A stretch of DNA of 64,000 nt from Clostridia bacterium (GCA_017448355.1 JAFSLQ010000040.1:41660-105659), one strand, 5' to 3'. Shown: positions 52,825 through 62,051, counted from the first letter of the stretch. The notes: a model not told the origin generated them from the letters alone. Numbers and translations are program-made.

Positions 52825-54777
52825 ATGGCAGCGGGCAGTTATAATGCGGAAGACATTAAAATCTTAGAAGGGCTTGACGCGGTGCGTATGCGCCCCGGTA
52901 TGTATATCGGAACTACCAGCGTGAAAGGTCTTCATCATATTTTGTGGGAAATAGTAGATAACGCTATCGACGAGGCGGCTAACGGGTTTGCTAACAGGAT
53001 AGAAGTTAAATTATATAAGGACGGCAGCGCGTCGGTAGAAGATAACGGAAGGGGAATACCTACGGATATTCATCCTAAGTCCGGCGTTTCGGGCGTGCAG
53101 GTCGTATTTACCCAACTCCACGCGGGCGGAAAGTTCGGCGACGGAAACTATCAGTTTTCGGGTGGACTTCACGGCGTCGGTGCGTCGGTAACGAACGCGC
53201 TTTCCGAGTGGCTTAAAGTCGAAGTCTACCGAAACACCGTCTATAAAATGGAGTTTCATAGTTTCTTTGACGAAAAGACGGGGAAGATAAAATCGGGCGT
53301 ACCTGTCGCCCCGCTTGTCGACACAAAGGTAAAGACCAAAAAACGCGGTACGTTCGTCAGGTTTATGCCCGACGCAAGAGTGTTCGAAACAATTAAATTT
53401 TCGGTGGAAAGCATCTTAAAACGCCTTAAAGAACTTGCGTTTTTAAATAAGGGCTTAACCATAGATTTTTACGACGAGAACACCGATTTTCACCGCGTTT
53501 ACGCCTATGAGGGCGGACTTGTCGACTTTATAAAGTACGCAAACGAAGGTAAAAACACGCTTTATGCTGAACCTATTTATTTAAAATCCGAGAAGGACGG
53601 AATTGCCGTCGAAATCGCTATCCAGCACACCGACGCGTATACGGACAGCGTGTTTTCTTACGTCAACAATATCCCGACGGGAGAAGGCGGTATGCACGAA
53701 ACGGGTTTCCGTTCGGGGCTTACGCGTTCTTTTAACGATTATGCGAGAGAACATAACTTCTTAAAAGACAAAGACGACAACCTTATGGGCGACGACTTTA
53801 AGGAAGGTTTAACCGCGATAGTTTCCGTCAAAATGCATAACGTGCAGTTCGAGGGGCAGACGAAGAATAAACTCGGAAACCCCGAAGCGCGCCCCGCGGT
53901 GGAATACGTCGTGGTAAACGAACTCGCAATGCTTATGAACAATAAAAAACTCGCTAAAACCTTCGATACAATCATAAATAAGGCGATGGGCGCTGCAAAG
54001 GTCAGACTTGCGGCGAAAAAGGCAAAAGAACTTGCCCGCGCGACGAAGAGTATAGAGAGTGCGAATTTAGTCGGTAAACTTGCGTCGTGTTCGGGCAGAA
54101 AACCCGAACTCAACGAACTTTTTATCGTCGAAGGGGATTCTGCGGGCGGTAGTGCCAAGCAGGCGCGCGTCCGTCAAACTCAGGCGATTTTGCCCCTTCG
54201 CGGAAAGCCGTTAAACGTGGAGAAGAAAAAACTTGACCAAATTCTTCAAAACGAAGAGATAAGGACGATTATTTCCGCACTCGGCACGGGCATAGGCGCG
54301 GAGTTTAATTTAGACGACTTGAAATTTCATAAAGTCATCATTTTATCCGATGCGGACGTAGACGGCAGTCATATCCGTATACTTTTACTTACGTTTTTCT
54401 TCCGCTATATGCGTGAACTTATAAACGAAGGACACGTATACATCGGTATGCCGCCCCTTTACAAAGTGTATAAGGGCAGCGTGGAAGAGTACGCTTACGA
54501 CGACAAGGAACTTAACGAAAAGATAGAAAAAGTCGGCAGGGGGTATCAGATACAGCGTTATAAAGGTCTCGGCGAAATGGACCCCGCCCAACTTTGGGAA
54601 ACGACGATGGACCCCACTAAGCGCAACCTTATGCAGGTAACAATCGAAGACGCGGCGGAAGCGGACAGATTAATAACGGTGCTTATGGGCGACGAAGTCG
54701 CCGAAAGAAAGAAATATATATTCGAGCATGCGGACTTTGACAGGGTTGATAAGTTCGCCAAGATGAAACGTTCGTAA
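52825..54777 (+). CDS. Type IIA DNA topoisomerase subunit B (GyrB or ParE)
   Basis: A 650-residue GHKL ATPase/TOPRIM protein. Motifs: VRMRPGMYIGTTS, EIVDNAIDEA, DNGRGIP, GGKFGDGNYQFSGGLHGVG (ATP lid), then the TOPRIM acidic residues in LFIVEGDSAGGSAKQ and LSDADVDGSHIR and the C-terminal QRYKGLGEMDPAQLWETTM. Length without the enterobacterial insertion is normal for Firmicutes. The LPLRGKPLNVEK segment and the partner's features leave gyrase versus topoisomerase IV open. With the next gene it changes DNA topology by double-strand passage. Confidence 0.9.
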   Translation: MAAGSYNAEDIKILEGLDAVRMRPGMYIGTTSVKGLHHILWEIVDNAIDEAANGFANRIEVKLYKDGSASVEDNGRGIPTDIHPKSGVSGVQVVFTQLHAGGKFGDGNYQFSGGLHGVGASVTNALSEWLKVEVYRNTVYKMEFHSFFDEKTGKIKSGVPVAPLVDTKVKTKKRGTFVRFMPDARVFETIKFSVESILKRLKELAFLNKGLTIDFYDENTDFHRVYAYEGGLVDFIKYANEGKNTLYAEPIYLKSEKDGIAVEIAIQHTDAYTDSVFSYVNNIPTGEGGMHETGFRSGLTRSFNDYAREHNFLKDKDDNLMGDDFKEGLTAIVSVKMHNVQFEGQTKNKLGNPEARPAVEYVVVNELAMLMNNKKLAKTFDTIINKAMGAAKVRLAAKKAKELARATKSIESANLVGKLASCSGRKPELNELFIVEGDSAGGSAKQARVRQTQAILPLRGKPLNVEKKKLDQILQNEEIRTIISALGTGIGAEFNLDDLKFHKVIILSDADVDGSHIRILLLTFFFRYMRELINEGHVYIGMPPLYKVYKGSVEEYAYDDKELNEKIEKVGRGYQIQRYKGLGEMDPAQLWETTMDPTKRNLMQVTIEDAAEADRLITVLMGDEVAERKKYIFEHADFDRVDKFAKMKRS

Positions 54778-54791
54778 AGGCGGGAAGATAA

Positions 54792-57218
54792 ATGGAAAAC
54801 GAAAACGGAAAAGGTCTTATTTTAAGTCCCTTGGACGAAGTTTTTAAAAACTCAATGATAGCGTATGCGGAAGACGTTATATTAGACAGGGCGCTTCCGC
54901 GCGTCGAAGATGGGCTTAAACCCGTTCAGCGCCGTATACTTTACGATATGTACGAAATGGGCTTAACTCCCGATAAACCGCACAAAAAGTGCGCAAAAAT
55001 CGTGGGCGAAGTACTCGGTAAATTCCACCCGCACGGAGATAGTTCCGTTTACGGCGCGCTTGTGCATTTAGCGCAGGACTTTAATATGCGGCACCCCTTA
55101 ATCGACGGGCACGGTAATTTCGGCACGGTGGACGGCGACGGGGCGGCGGCATACAGGTACACCGAAGCGAAATTATGTCCGCTTGCTTTGGAACTTTTAA
55201 CGGACATTGAAAAAGATACGGTAAATTTCAGCCTTAACTTCGACGATACCGAAGAAGAACCCGATACTTTGCCCGGGCGTTTTCCTAACCTTTTAGTCAA
55301 CGGCGCGATGGGTATAGCGGTAGGGCTAGCCACGAATATTCCGCCGCATAACTTAGCGGAAGTTATTAACGGTGTTGTGGCGTATATAGATAACCCTAAG
55401 ATTTCGCTTAAAGAAATGATGAAATATATTCCCGCGCCCGATTTCCCGACGGGGGGATATATAATCGCGGACGACGATTTAGAAGAAGCGTATAAAACCG
55501 GCAAAGGTAAAATACGTATTCGCGGCAGAGTGAATATAGAAAAGGAAAACGGCGACAAACAAAATATCGTTATTTCGGAAATTCCGTATCAAGTCAATAA
55601 AGCCGACCTGTTAAAGCGCATTTCCGATCTTAAAGAGACAAAAAAGGACATTTTGGGCGGGATTGCCGACGTTGTGGACGAGTCGGACAGAAACGGTATG
55701 CGCGCAGTCGTAAAACTCCGTAAAGACGCGGACGCCAAGTCCATAATAAACTACCTTTATAAAAACACTAATTTAGAGACGAGTTTCGGCATCAATATGG
55801 TGGCGATAGCGCACGGTAAACCCGCGCAACTGGGACTTCTCGACATAATTTCTTACTACGTCAATTACCAGCGAGAAGTGATACTTCGCCGCAGTAAATT
55901 CGACTTAGAAAGGGCGAAAGAACGCGCGCATATTTTGGAAGGCTTAATTGTCGCCGTCAAAAATATCGACGAAGTTATAAAGATAATAAAAGGTGCTGAC
56001 AACACCGCGGACGCTAGGGCAAAGCTTCGCGCAAGGTTTTCGCTTTCAGAGCAGCAGGCGAACGCAATCCTTGATTTACGCTTAGCACGTCTAACCAAAC
56101 TCGAAGTGGAAAAGTTAGAGCAGGAACTAAAAGAACTTAAAAAGCGCATAGAAGAACTTACCGAAATAATCGCAAGTAAAGCGCGCCAGATGGAAGTTGT
56201 AAGAAAGGAAATTCTCGACATAAAGAGAAAGTATAAAGACGACAGGCGCAGCAATATCATAAGCGGCGGCGAAGCAATAGATATTAAGAGTGTGGAGCAG
56301 GAGTTAAAGCCCGTTGAAGACTTCGTCGTGGCAGAAACTTTCGGCGGCGCGTTCAAAAAGATGACCGAACGCAATTTTAAATCGAGCGAAAGAAAGATTA
56401 AAGATAACGCCGATATAAGCGATTTCGTGGCGCTTTGCACCAAGGTTAAAAGTAACGAAACGCTGTTGGCGTTTACAAATCTCGGTAATTGCTGTAAAAT
56501 CGACCCCGAAATCGCACCCGAATCGCGTTTCCGCGATAAAGGTTTTAAGTTTACCGATATCGTAAAAGACGCCGCGAGAAACGAGCGTCCCGTTGCGTTC
56601 TTCGCGGTAGACGAAAGCGCATTGCCAAAAGGTCATCTCTTGTTCTATACAAAAGACGGCTTAATTAAAAAGACCGAGTGGGCAGAATACGGCTTGATTA
56701 AGCCCTATTACCAAGCGATAAAATTAAAGGACGGCGACGAACTAGTGGGGGTAGAAATAGACCGTCCCGATACAACGATAGCCTTTATTACGGAACAAGG
56801 TTTAGTACTTAACGCGCTTAAAGACGATATCCCCGTACAAGGTCGCGTCGCAGGCGGCGTTAAAGGTATAAACCTTAATAAAGGCGACAGTATCAAGTTT
56901 GTGGAACAGGTGGACGAAGAAGGGGAGTTCGTTTTAATTACCGACACGGGCTTTTATAAGCGCGTGCTTACCGCGGAGATAGAGCCGCTTGCAAGGTACA
57001 GAAAGGGCGTAAAAATCTGCGAACTCGGGCGGCAGAACAAGATAGTGTACGCGGCCTGCGTTAAAGAGCCGTTCGATATAGCGGTAGTGGATAATTTCGG
57101 AGTGGCATTTACGGTAAACACCGAAGAAATTTCGATAGAAAACAGGACGACAAAGGGTAAGACTTTAAAGAACGAAAACAAAAAGCGCAAGCCCGAAACG
57201 GCGTGTAAAATATTGTAA
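54792..57218 (+). CDS. Type IIA DNA topoisomerase subunit A (GyrA or ParC)
   Basis: An 808-residue breakage-reunion subunit. The catalytic Tyr lies in AAAYRYTEAKL near residue 118 and the tower and C-gate follow, with long coiled coils about 435-500. The quinolone pocket reads HPHGDSSVYGALVHLAQ: the first site is Ser as in sensitive enzymes, but the acidic residue four positions later is Gly. The pinwheel C-terminal domain is present (GRVAGGVKGINLNKGD, TTKGKTLKNENKKRK), yet no clear GyrA box is seen, which leaves ParC possible. RBS GGGA; 15 bp after the B subunit. Confidence 0.9.
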   Translation: MENENGKGLILSPLDEVFKNSMIAYAEDVILDRALPRVEDGLKPVQRRILYDMYEMGLTPDKPHKKCAKIVGEVLGKFHPHGDSSVYGALVHLAQDFNMRHPLIDGHGNFGTVDGDGAAAYRYTEAKLCPLALELLTDIEKDTVNFSLNFDDTEEEPDTLPGRFPNLLVNGAMGIAVGLATNIPPHNLAEVINGVVAYIDNPKISLKEMMKYIPAPDFPTGGYIIADDDLEEAYKTGKGKIRIRGRVNIEKENGDKQNIVISEIPYQVNKADLLKRISDLKETKKDILGGIADVVDESDRNGMRAVVKLRKDADAKSIINYLYKNTNLETSFGINMVAIAHGKPAQLGLLDIISYYVNYQREVILRRSKFDLERAKERAHILEGLIVAVKNIDEVIKIIKGADNTADARAKLRARFSLSEQQANAILDLRLARLTKLEVEKLEQELKELKKRIEELTEIIASKARQMEVVRKEILDIKRKYKDDRRSNIISGGEAIDIKSVEQELKPVEDFVVAETFGGAFKKMTERNFKSSERKIKDNADISDFVALCTKVKSNETLLAFTNLGNCCKIDPEIAPESRFRDKGFKFTDIVKDAARNERPVAFFAVDESALPKGHLLFYTKDGLIKKTEWAEYGLIKPYYQAIKLKDGDELVGVEIDRPDTTIAFITEQGLVLNALKDDIPVQGRVAGGVKGINLNKGDSIKFVEQVDEEGEFVLITDTGFYKRVLTAEIEPLARYRKGVKICELGRQNKIVYAACVKEPFDIAVVDNFGVAFTVNTEEISIENRTTKGKTLKNENKKRKPETACKIL

Positions 57219-57229
57219 AGGAGTGTAAT

Positions 57230-57934
57230 ATGCAAAAGTGGCAAGGCAAAAATAAGGCGTTAACGTTTAGTTTTGACGACGGTGTAAAACAGGATATCCG
57301 ACTTATAGAAATTTTAAATAAATACGGGCTTAAAGGCACGTTTAATTTGAACTCTTCGGTTTTGGGCTTAGAAGGTAGTCTGCCTTTTGGCGAAAATCAG
57401 ACTGTACGGCACGATAAGGTTCGCGCTTGCGAAGTAAAAAGTATATATGAGGGGCACGAAGTCGCGGTTCATACTTTAACTCACCCTAATTTAACAACTC
57501 TTGACGAAGAAACAATCGTTTATCAGGTGGAAAAGGATAGACTTATGCTCGGTGAACTCGTGGGGTACGAAGTCGTCGGTATGGCGTATCCTTGCGGGGG
57601 AGTAAATAACGACGACAGAGTTGCGGAAATAATTAAGCGCCGCACGGGCGTAAAGTATTCGCGAACGACAATTTCAACGTGTAATTTCGATTTACAGGAA
57701 AATTTGTACCGTTTTAACCCGTCCATGCATTATGGGGAAGAAAAAACGCTGTTTTCTCTCGGTGAAAAGTTTATAGATTTAAAGACCGATAAACCGCAGG
57801 TTTTTTATATTTGGGGGCATTCTTACGAAATGGATATGAACCTTATTTCGTGGGAAAGGTTTGAAGAATTTTGTAAATTTATTTCAAATAAAAACGATAT
57901 TTTTTACGGCACAAACAAAGAAGTGTTGTTGTAA
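57230..57934 (+). CDS. Polysaccharide deacetylase (NodB-homology) family protein
   Basis: A 234-residue carbohydrate esterase family 4-like protein. Motif 1 FSFDDG near residue 15 carries the catalytic base and metal Asp; motif 2 is VHTLTHPNL near residue 84 with the two metal His residues; then AYPCGGVNND. No signal peptide, so a cytoplasmic sugar substrate is likely. Its stop-to-start distance from the topoisomerase gene is 12 bp, so it may be co-transcribed by accident. Confidence 0.82.
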   Translation: MQKWQGKNKALTFSFDDGVKQDIRLIEILNKYGLKGTFNLNSSVLGLEGSLPFGENQTVRHDKVRACEVKSIYEGHEVAVHTLTHPNLTTLDEETIVYQVEKDRLMLGELVGYEVVGMAYPCGGVNNDDRVAEIIKRRTGVKYSRTTISTCNFDLQENLYRFNPSMHYGEEKTLFSLGEKFIDLKTDKPQVFYIWGHSYEMDMNLISWERFEEFCKFISNKNDIFYGTNKEVLL

Positions 57935-57958
57935 TTATAAAGGATTAAAAATTACTGC

Positions 57959-57983
57959 GTGCGGGGCAAATTTTGCCCCGCAC
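57959..57983. terminator. Hairpin between converging genes
   Basis: An 11-bp perfect stem GTGCGGGGCAA / TTGCCCCGCAC with a three-base loop, between the deacetylase gene and the leftward helical-protein gene. Read leftward it is followed by GCAGTAATTTTTAA. No strong T run rightward. Confidence 0.6.
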
Positions 57984-58006
57984 ACTGCATATAAACCAAA
58001 TATAAA

Positions 58007-58441
58007 CTACAAAAACTTTCTCAATCTTTTTTCGTAGGTTTCTTCGGTCTTTAACAGTCCGTCGATAAGGGCGGAAACGTCTTCGTGAAGATTCTTCTTT
58101 TCGTTTTGCATTTGCGAAAGTTCGTTTATACCCATAACCGTGCCTTTAAGCATCATATCGGCTATTTTGTTTTTGCTGTCGTCAAAAAAAGTCTTCATCT
58201 TAATCGCGCCTTTCATCATCGTTTTTTTGAAAGCGTTGATGTCCTGCGGTTCTATGCCGTTATCTTTCATAAACGCCGACATATCGTTTATGTGGGTTTC
58301 ATAACCCTTAAACTCGTAGTCGAGTTCTCTTTTAAGCCCCGCGTCTTTCACTTCGGGGAGAAGGTCGGAAATGCTTTGCATGGCAATATGCGCGTTTTTA
58401 TAAGCGTCGTTCACCGCTTTTACGTTATAATCGTTTAACAT
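58007..58441 (-). CDS. Hypothetical four-helix-bundle protein
   Basis: A 144-residue, fully helical, charged protein with no signal or membrane segment. Long amphipathic helices (NAHIAMQSISDLLPEVKDAG, ELDYEFKGYETHINDMSAFM) and spaced Glu/His residues recall the DUF2383 or ferritin-like helical bundles, but no metal-site motif is certain. Transcribed alone leftward with AAGGAG before the ATG. Function unknown. Confidence 0.6.
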   Translation of the reverse strand: MLNDYNVKAVNDAYKNAHIAMQSISDLLPEVKDAGLKRELDYEFKGYETHINDMSAFMKDNGIEPQDINAFKKTMMKGAIKMKTFFDDSKNKIADMMLKGTVMGINELSQMQNEKKNLHEDVSALIDGLLKTEETYEKRLRKFL

Positions 58442-58545
58442 ATATTCTCCTTACAGTTTTTAAGTAAAGTATTGTCCGTTTTATTTTAATTATACCTAAA
58501 TCCCGATAAAGTAAAATTTTATGCGGGTTTTTGGCTTAAAAACGT

Positions 58546-58655
58546 TTGACAAAGTACCTTTAATATTGTAAAATATCAAAGTACCGCGCGATAGGGGTTA
58601 TTTAAGCGCGCCATAGCGCCGCCCGAAAATCGGCGAGTCTTTTAGGAGGTAACGA
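58546..58655 (+). promoter_or_regulatory. Promoter and structured leader of rplU-rpmA
   Basis: TTGACA (58546-58551), 17 bases, TAAAAT (58569-58574), then a leader of about 80 nt from near 58581 with complementary GCGCG/CGCGC segments and a CGCCG/CGGCG hairpin before AGGAGG. Firmicutes L21 genes carry an autoregulatory leader at this place, so this is a likely L21-type leader; the consensus was not verified. Confidence 0.6.
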
Positions 58656-58659
58656 TAAT

Positions 58660-58968
58660 ATGTACGCAATCGTAGAAAACGGTTCAAAGCAGTACAAGGC
58701 GGAAGTCGGTTCGGTCATAAGATTCGAAAAACTCGTCGGCAATGTCGGCGATAAAGTAGAATTTTCCGTACTTATGGTTTCCGACGAAAACGGTATCAAA
58801 ACCGCAAAAGAAGCAAGTGTTTTTAAGGCGGTAGGCGAAATCGTAGAACAGGGCAAAGACAAGAAAATCATTGTTTTCAAGTACAAAGCCAAGAAGAACG
58901 AAAGGAAAAAGCAGGGACACAGGCAGCCTTTCACAGCGGTAAAAATTACCGAAATCGCGGCAAAGTAA
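58660..58968 (+). CDS. rplU: 50S ribosomal protein L21
   Basis: A 102-residue L21: MYAIVENGSKQYKAEVGSVI at the start and KYKAKKNERKKQGHRQPFTAVKI at the end (in part). Length is normal. It is followed 12 bases later by rpmA, leaving no room for the prp protease gene that usually lies between them in Firmicutes. Confidence 0.97.
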   Translation: MYAIVENGSKQYKAEVGSVIRFEKLVGNVGDKVEFSVLMVSDENGIKTAKEASVFKAVGEIVEQGKDKKIIVFKYKAKKNERKKQGHRQPFTAVKITEIAAK

Positions 58969-58980
58969 GGAGGGAGATAT

Positions 58981-59259
58981 ATGATATTATTTAGATTATT
59001 CGCCCACCACAAAGGCGGCGGCAGCACCAAGAACGGCAGGGACAGTAACGCAAAGCGTTTAGGCATTAAAGCGGCTAACGGACAGGAAGTTTTAGCGGGT
59101 AGCATAATCGTTCGTCAGCGCGGCACTAAAATCCACGCGGGCAACAACGTGGGGCTTGGGTCAGACGATACGCTTTTTTCGCTTATTGACGGCGTGGTCA
59201 AGTTTGAAAGACTTGGTAGAAGCGGCAAACAAGTAAGCGTTTACGCGAAAGAAAATTAA
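58981..59259 (+). CDS. rpmA: 50S ribosomal protein L27 with N-terminal extension
   Basis: A 92-residue L27. The mature core [20 protein letters not shown] is standard. It is preceded by an extension [12 protein letters not shown] that parallels the Firmicutes extension (xLxLQFFASKKG), which the cysteine protease Prp removes after the F-A pair so that the new N-terminus can reach the peptidyl-transferase centre. The likely cleavage here is after LFA. No prp gene is adjacent. Confidence 0.96.
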   Translation: MILFRLFAHHKGGGSTKNGRDSNAKRLGIKAANGQEVLAGSIIVRQRGTKIHAGNNVGLGSDDTLFSLIDGVVKFERLGRSGKQVSVYAKEN

Positions 59260-59265
59260 GTTATC

Positions 59266-59301
59266 AAAGCGAAATAAAACGCCGTTTTATTTCGCTTTTT
59301 T
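59266..59301 (+). terminator. Intrinsic terminator of rplU-rpmA
   Basis: A perfect 15-bp stem AAAGCGAAATAAAAC / GTTTTATTTCGCTTT with a three-base loop and a T run. Confidence 0.93.
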
Positions 59302-59311
59302 ATATTTCACT

Positions 59312-60163
59312 ATGGAAAAACTGAAATTTCTCGGCGAATATTTTAACGTTAAAGACACCGTTTTATGCGGTCAATTGTTCAGATACTTCCCTTCAAGCAT
59401 AAAAGCGGGGGCGTATTTTATATGTAGCGGAGATAAGCGTTGCCTTTGCTATAACGAAGGCGATTTTGCCGTTATCGAGTGCGAAACCGCCGACATAGAG
59501 TACTTTAAAAATTATTTTGACCTTAGCCGCGACTACGGACAAATAGTTGCCGCGGCGAATCTTCAAGGCGGCATTGTTAAAACCGCCGCAAATCTCGGCA
59601 AAGGTATACGCATACTTAATCAAAACAGAACGGAAACGTTTTTTTCCTTTATCGTATCGCAAAACAACAATATTCCGCGCATTAAAGGAATTATCGAACG
59701 CCTTTGCGCGGGCGCGGGCAGTAAGCGGGATTTTTACGGGGAAGATTACTATGCTTTTCCGACGGCGGAAGAATTAGCGGCAAAACCTTTGGAATTTTTT
59801 AAGGAGATAGGTTTAGGATATCGCGCGGAATATATAAAGCGTTTAGCGGACGAATTTAACGACGTTTTTAATGAATCCGAATTTGCGGCGCTTTTGACCA
59901 AAGACCTTAAAAAACGACTTTTATCCGTTTACGGTGTAGGTCCTAAGGTGGCGGATTGCGTGTCGCTTTTCGGGTTTCACCGCTCTGACAGTTTTCCTGT
60001 GGATACCTGGATAGAAAAAGTTTACAGAGAGAATTTTGACGGAAAATTGACGGACAGGACGAAGATTGCAGATTATTTTGTGGAAACTTTCGGGGAAAAT
60101 TCGGGCTATTTTCAGCAGTATTTGTTCTACTTTAAGCGTAGTTTGGAAAAAGAAGAGAAATAA
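59312..60163 (+). CDS. 8-oxoguanine DNA glycosylase, OGG1 type
   Basis: A 283-residue HhH-GPD glycosylase. The N-terminal domain has DTVLCGQLFRYF (OGG-type Q-x-F-R). The helix-hairpin-helix reads LLSVYGVGPKVADCVSLFGF, containing the catalytic Lys, and PVDTWIEKVY supplies the catalytic Asp. It removes oxidised guanine from DNA and nicks the strand. It starts 11 bases after the rpmA terminator. OGG1-type rather than MutM-type, as in several Clostridia. Confidence 0.9.
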   Translation: MEKLKFLGEYFNVKDTVLCGQLFRYFPSSIKAGAYFICSGDKRCLCYNEGDFAVIECETADIEYFKNYFDLSRDYGQIVAAANLQGGIVKTAANLGKGIRILNQNRTETFFSFIVSQNNNIPRIKGIIERLCAGAGSKRDFYGEDYYAFPTAEELAAKPLEFFKEIGLGYRAEYIKRLADEFNDVFNESEFAALLTKDLKKRLLSVYGVGPKVADCVSLFGFHRSDSFPVDTWIEKVYRENFDGKLTDRTKIADYFVETFGENSGYFQQYLFYFKRSLEKEEK

Positions 60164-60188
60164 AGTACGATTTACGCGCTTAAAACGA

Positions 60189-60218
60189 TTGTCAACACGT
60201 TGGGGATTGTGGTATACT
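60189..60218 (+). promoter_or_regulatory. Promoter of the iron-sulfur scaffold/GGGtGRT pair
   Basis: TTGTCA (60189-60194), 18 bases, TATACT (60213-60218), 55 bp before the first gene. Confidence 0.65.
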
Positions 60219-60273
60219 CTTCTTGGCTTAAATAATGAATTATTTAATTCGGTAAAAAATTGGAGGACGCTTT

Positions 60274-60966
60274 ATGCAATATTCAAACGAAGTGGAAAAT
60301 ATGGCTTGTATCAAGCAAGGACCTAATCACGGACCTGCGCCTATTCCCGAAGAAGGCAAATGGATACAGTCCAAAGAAATTAAGGACGTTTCCGGCTATT
60401 CGCACGGTATCGGTTGGTGCGCTCCGCAACAGGGTGCTTGCAAACTTTCTTTAAACGTAAAGAACGGTATTATTCAGGAAGCGCTTGTCGAAACCATCGG
60501 TTGTTCGGGTATGACGCACTCCGCGGCTATGGCGGCGGAAATTCTCCCCGGTAAAACCATTTTGGAAGCATTAAATACCGACCTTGTTTGCGACGCGATT
60601 AATACCGCTATGCGCGAACTGTTCTTGCAGATTGTCTACGGCAGAACACAGTCGGCTTTTTCGGACGACGGCTTAACTATCGGCGCGGGGCTTGAAGATT
60701 TGGGCAAAGGTCTCCGTTCTCAAGTCGGCACTATGTACGGTACGCTTAAAAAAGGTCCTAGATATCTTGAAATGGCGGAAGGTTACGTTACCCGCCTTGC
60801 ACTCGATGAAGACGACCAGATTATCGGCTATGAATTCGTTTCGCTCGGCAAGATGACCGACTTTATCAAGAAGGGACTTGAACCCAACGAAGCGTACAAA
60901 AAAGCGATGGGACACTACGGCAGATTTGAAAACGCCGCTAAATACGTCGACCCGCGTAAGGAGTAA
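60274..60966 (+). CDS. NifU/IscU-like iron-sulfur scaffold-family protein
   Basis: A 230-residue protein with an IscU-like core: GIGWCAPQQGACKLSLNVKN, EALVETIGCSGMTHSAAMAAEIL and a later YGTLKKGPRYLEMAEGYV region. Two conserved cysteines (WCAPQQGAC, IGCSGM) fit cluster or metal binding. In many anaerobes such a gene precedes a gene for a GGGtGRT protein, as here 11 bp downstream. The exact client is unknown. ATG at 60274 with TTGGAGG upstream. Confidence 0.8.
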   Translation: MQYSNEVENMACIKQGPNHGPAPIPEEGKWIQSKEIKDVSGYSHGIGWCAPQQGACKLSLNVKNGIIQEALVETIGCSGMTHSAAMAAEILPGKTILEALNTDLVCDAINTAMRELFLQIVYGRTQSAFSDDGLTIGAGLEDLGKGLRSQVGTMYGTLKKGPRYLEMAEGYVTRLALDEDDQIIGYEFVSLGKMTDFIKKGLEPNEAYKKAMGHYGRFENAAKYVDPRKE

Positions 60967-60977
60967 GGAGATAAGTT

Positions 60978-61979
60978 ATGTCATTATTCGAAGGTTATGA
61001 AAGAAGAATAGATAAAATCAACGGCGTACTCGCGGAGTACGGCATCAAATCGGTTGAAGAGTGCAAAGAAATTTGCCTTTCAAAAGGGATAGACTGCGAT
61101 GAAATCGTCAGAAGTACCCAGCCGATTTGTTTTGAAAACGCAGTATGGGCTTACACCGTCGGCGCGGCTATCGCCATAAAGAAAAACGCTAAAAAGGCGG
61201 CGGACGCCGCTACCGCTATCGGTATCGGCTTGCAGAGTTTCTGTATCCCCGGTTCTGTTGCGGAAAACAGAAAGGTAGGTTTAGGGCACGGTAATCTTGC
61301 TTCGATGCTTTTATCGGACGAAACGGAATGTTTCTGCTTTTTAGCGGGTCACGAATCGTTTGCGGCGGCGGAAGGCGCAATCAAAATCGCGCTTAACGCA
61401 AACACCGTCAGAACCAAACCTTTAAGAGTTATCTTAAACGGTCTCGGTAAGGACGCGGCAATGATTATTTCAAGAATTAACGGCTTTACGTTTGTTGAAA
61501 CGCAGTTTGACCCCTATACCGAAACGGTAAAAGTTGTCTACGAAAAACCGTATTCCGACGGCCCGCGTGCAAAGGTAAAATGCTACGGTGCGGATAACGT
61601 TCCCGAAGGCGTTGCGATAATGAAACTTGAAAATGTCGGCGTTTCTATTACGGGCAATTCCACCAACCCCACGAGATTCCAGCATCCCGTTGCAGGCACT
61701 TACAAAAAGTGGTGCGTAGAAAACGGCGTTAAATATTTCTCGGTGGCGTCGGGCGGCGGCACAGGCAGAACTTTGCACCCCGATAATATGGCGGCAGGTC
61801 CTTCTTCGTACGGTATGACGGATACAATGGGTAGAATGCACAGCGACGCGCAGTTCGCTGGTTCTTCGTCAGTTCCCGCGCACGTGGAAATGATGGGCTT
61901 AATAGGTATGGGCAACAACCCGATGGTTGGTGCAACCGTTGCGGTCGCGGTCGCAGTCGAAAAGGCGTTAAATAAATAG
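60978..61979 (+). CDS. GGGtGRT protein
   Basis: A 333-residue protein of the family named for its motif, seen here as VASGGGTGRTLHPDN near residue 255. It also has IGLQSFCIPGSVAENRKVG and CFCFLAGHESFAAAEGAIK. The biochemical role is not established; the constant pairing with the NifU-like gene upstream suggests a joint iron-sulfur function. Last conserved chromosomal gene before the integrated region at the right end. Confidence 0.85.
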   Translation: MSLFEGYERRIDKINGVLAEYGIKSVEECKEICLSKGIDCDEIVRSTQPICFENAVWAYTVGAAIAIKKNAKKAADAATAIGIGLQSFCIPGSVAENRKVGLGHGNLASMLLSDETECFCFLAGHESFAAAEGAIKIALNANTVRTKPLRVILNGLGKDAAMIISRINGFTFVETQFDPYTETVKVVYEKPYSDGPRAKVKCYGADNVPEGVAIMKLENVGVSITGNSTNPTRFQHPVAGTYKKWCVENGVKYFSVASGGGTGRTLHPDNMAAGPSSYGMTDTMGRMHSDAQFAGSSSVPAHVEMMGLIGMGNNPMVGATVAVAVAVEKALNK

Positions 61980-61994
61980 TAAAATTCAAATAAA

Positions 61995-62028
61995 TTAAGG
62001 CTCGGAAATATAAATTTCCGAGCCTTAA
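61995..62028 (+). terminator. Terminator after the GGGtGRT gene
   Basis: A perfect 15-bp stem TTAAGGCTCGGAAAT with its complement and a four-base loop, followed by TTATATAG. Confidence 0.8.
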
Positions 62029-62051
62029 TTATATAGAAATTTGATGCGACG

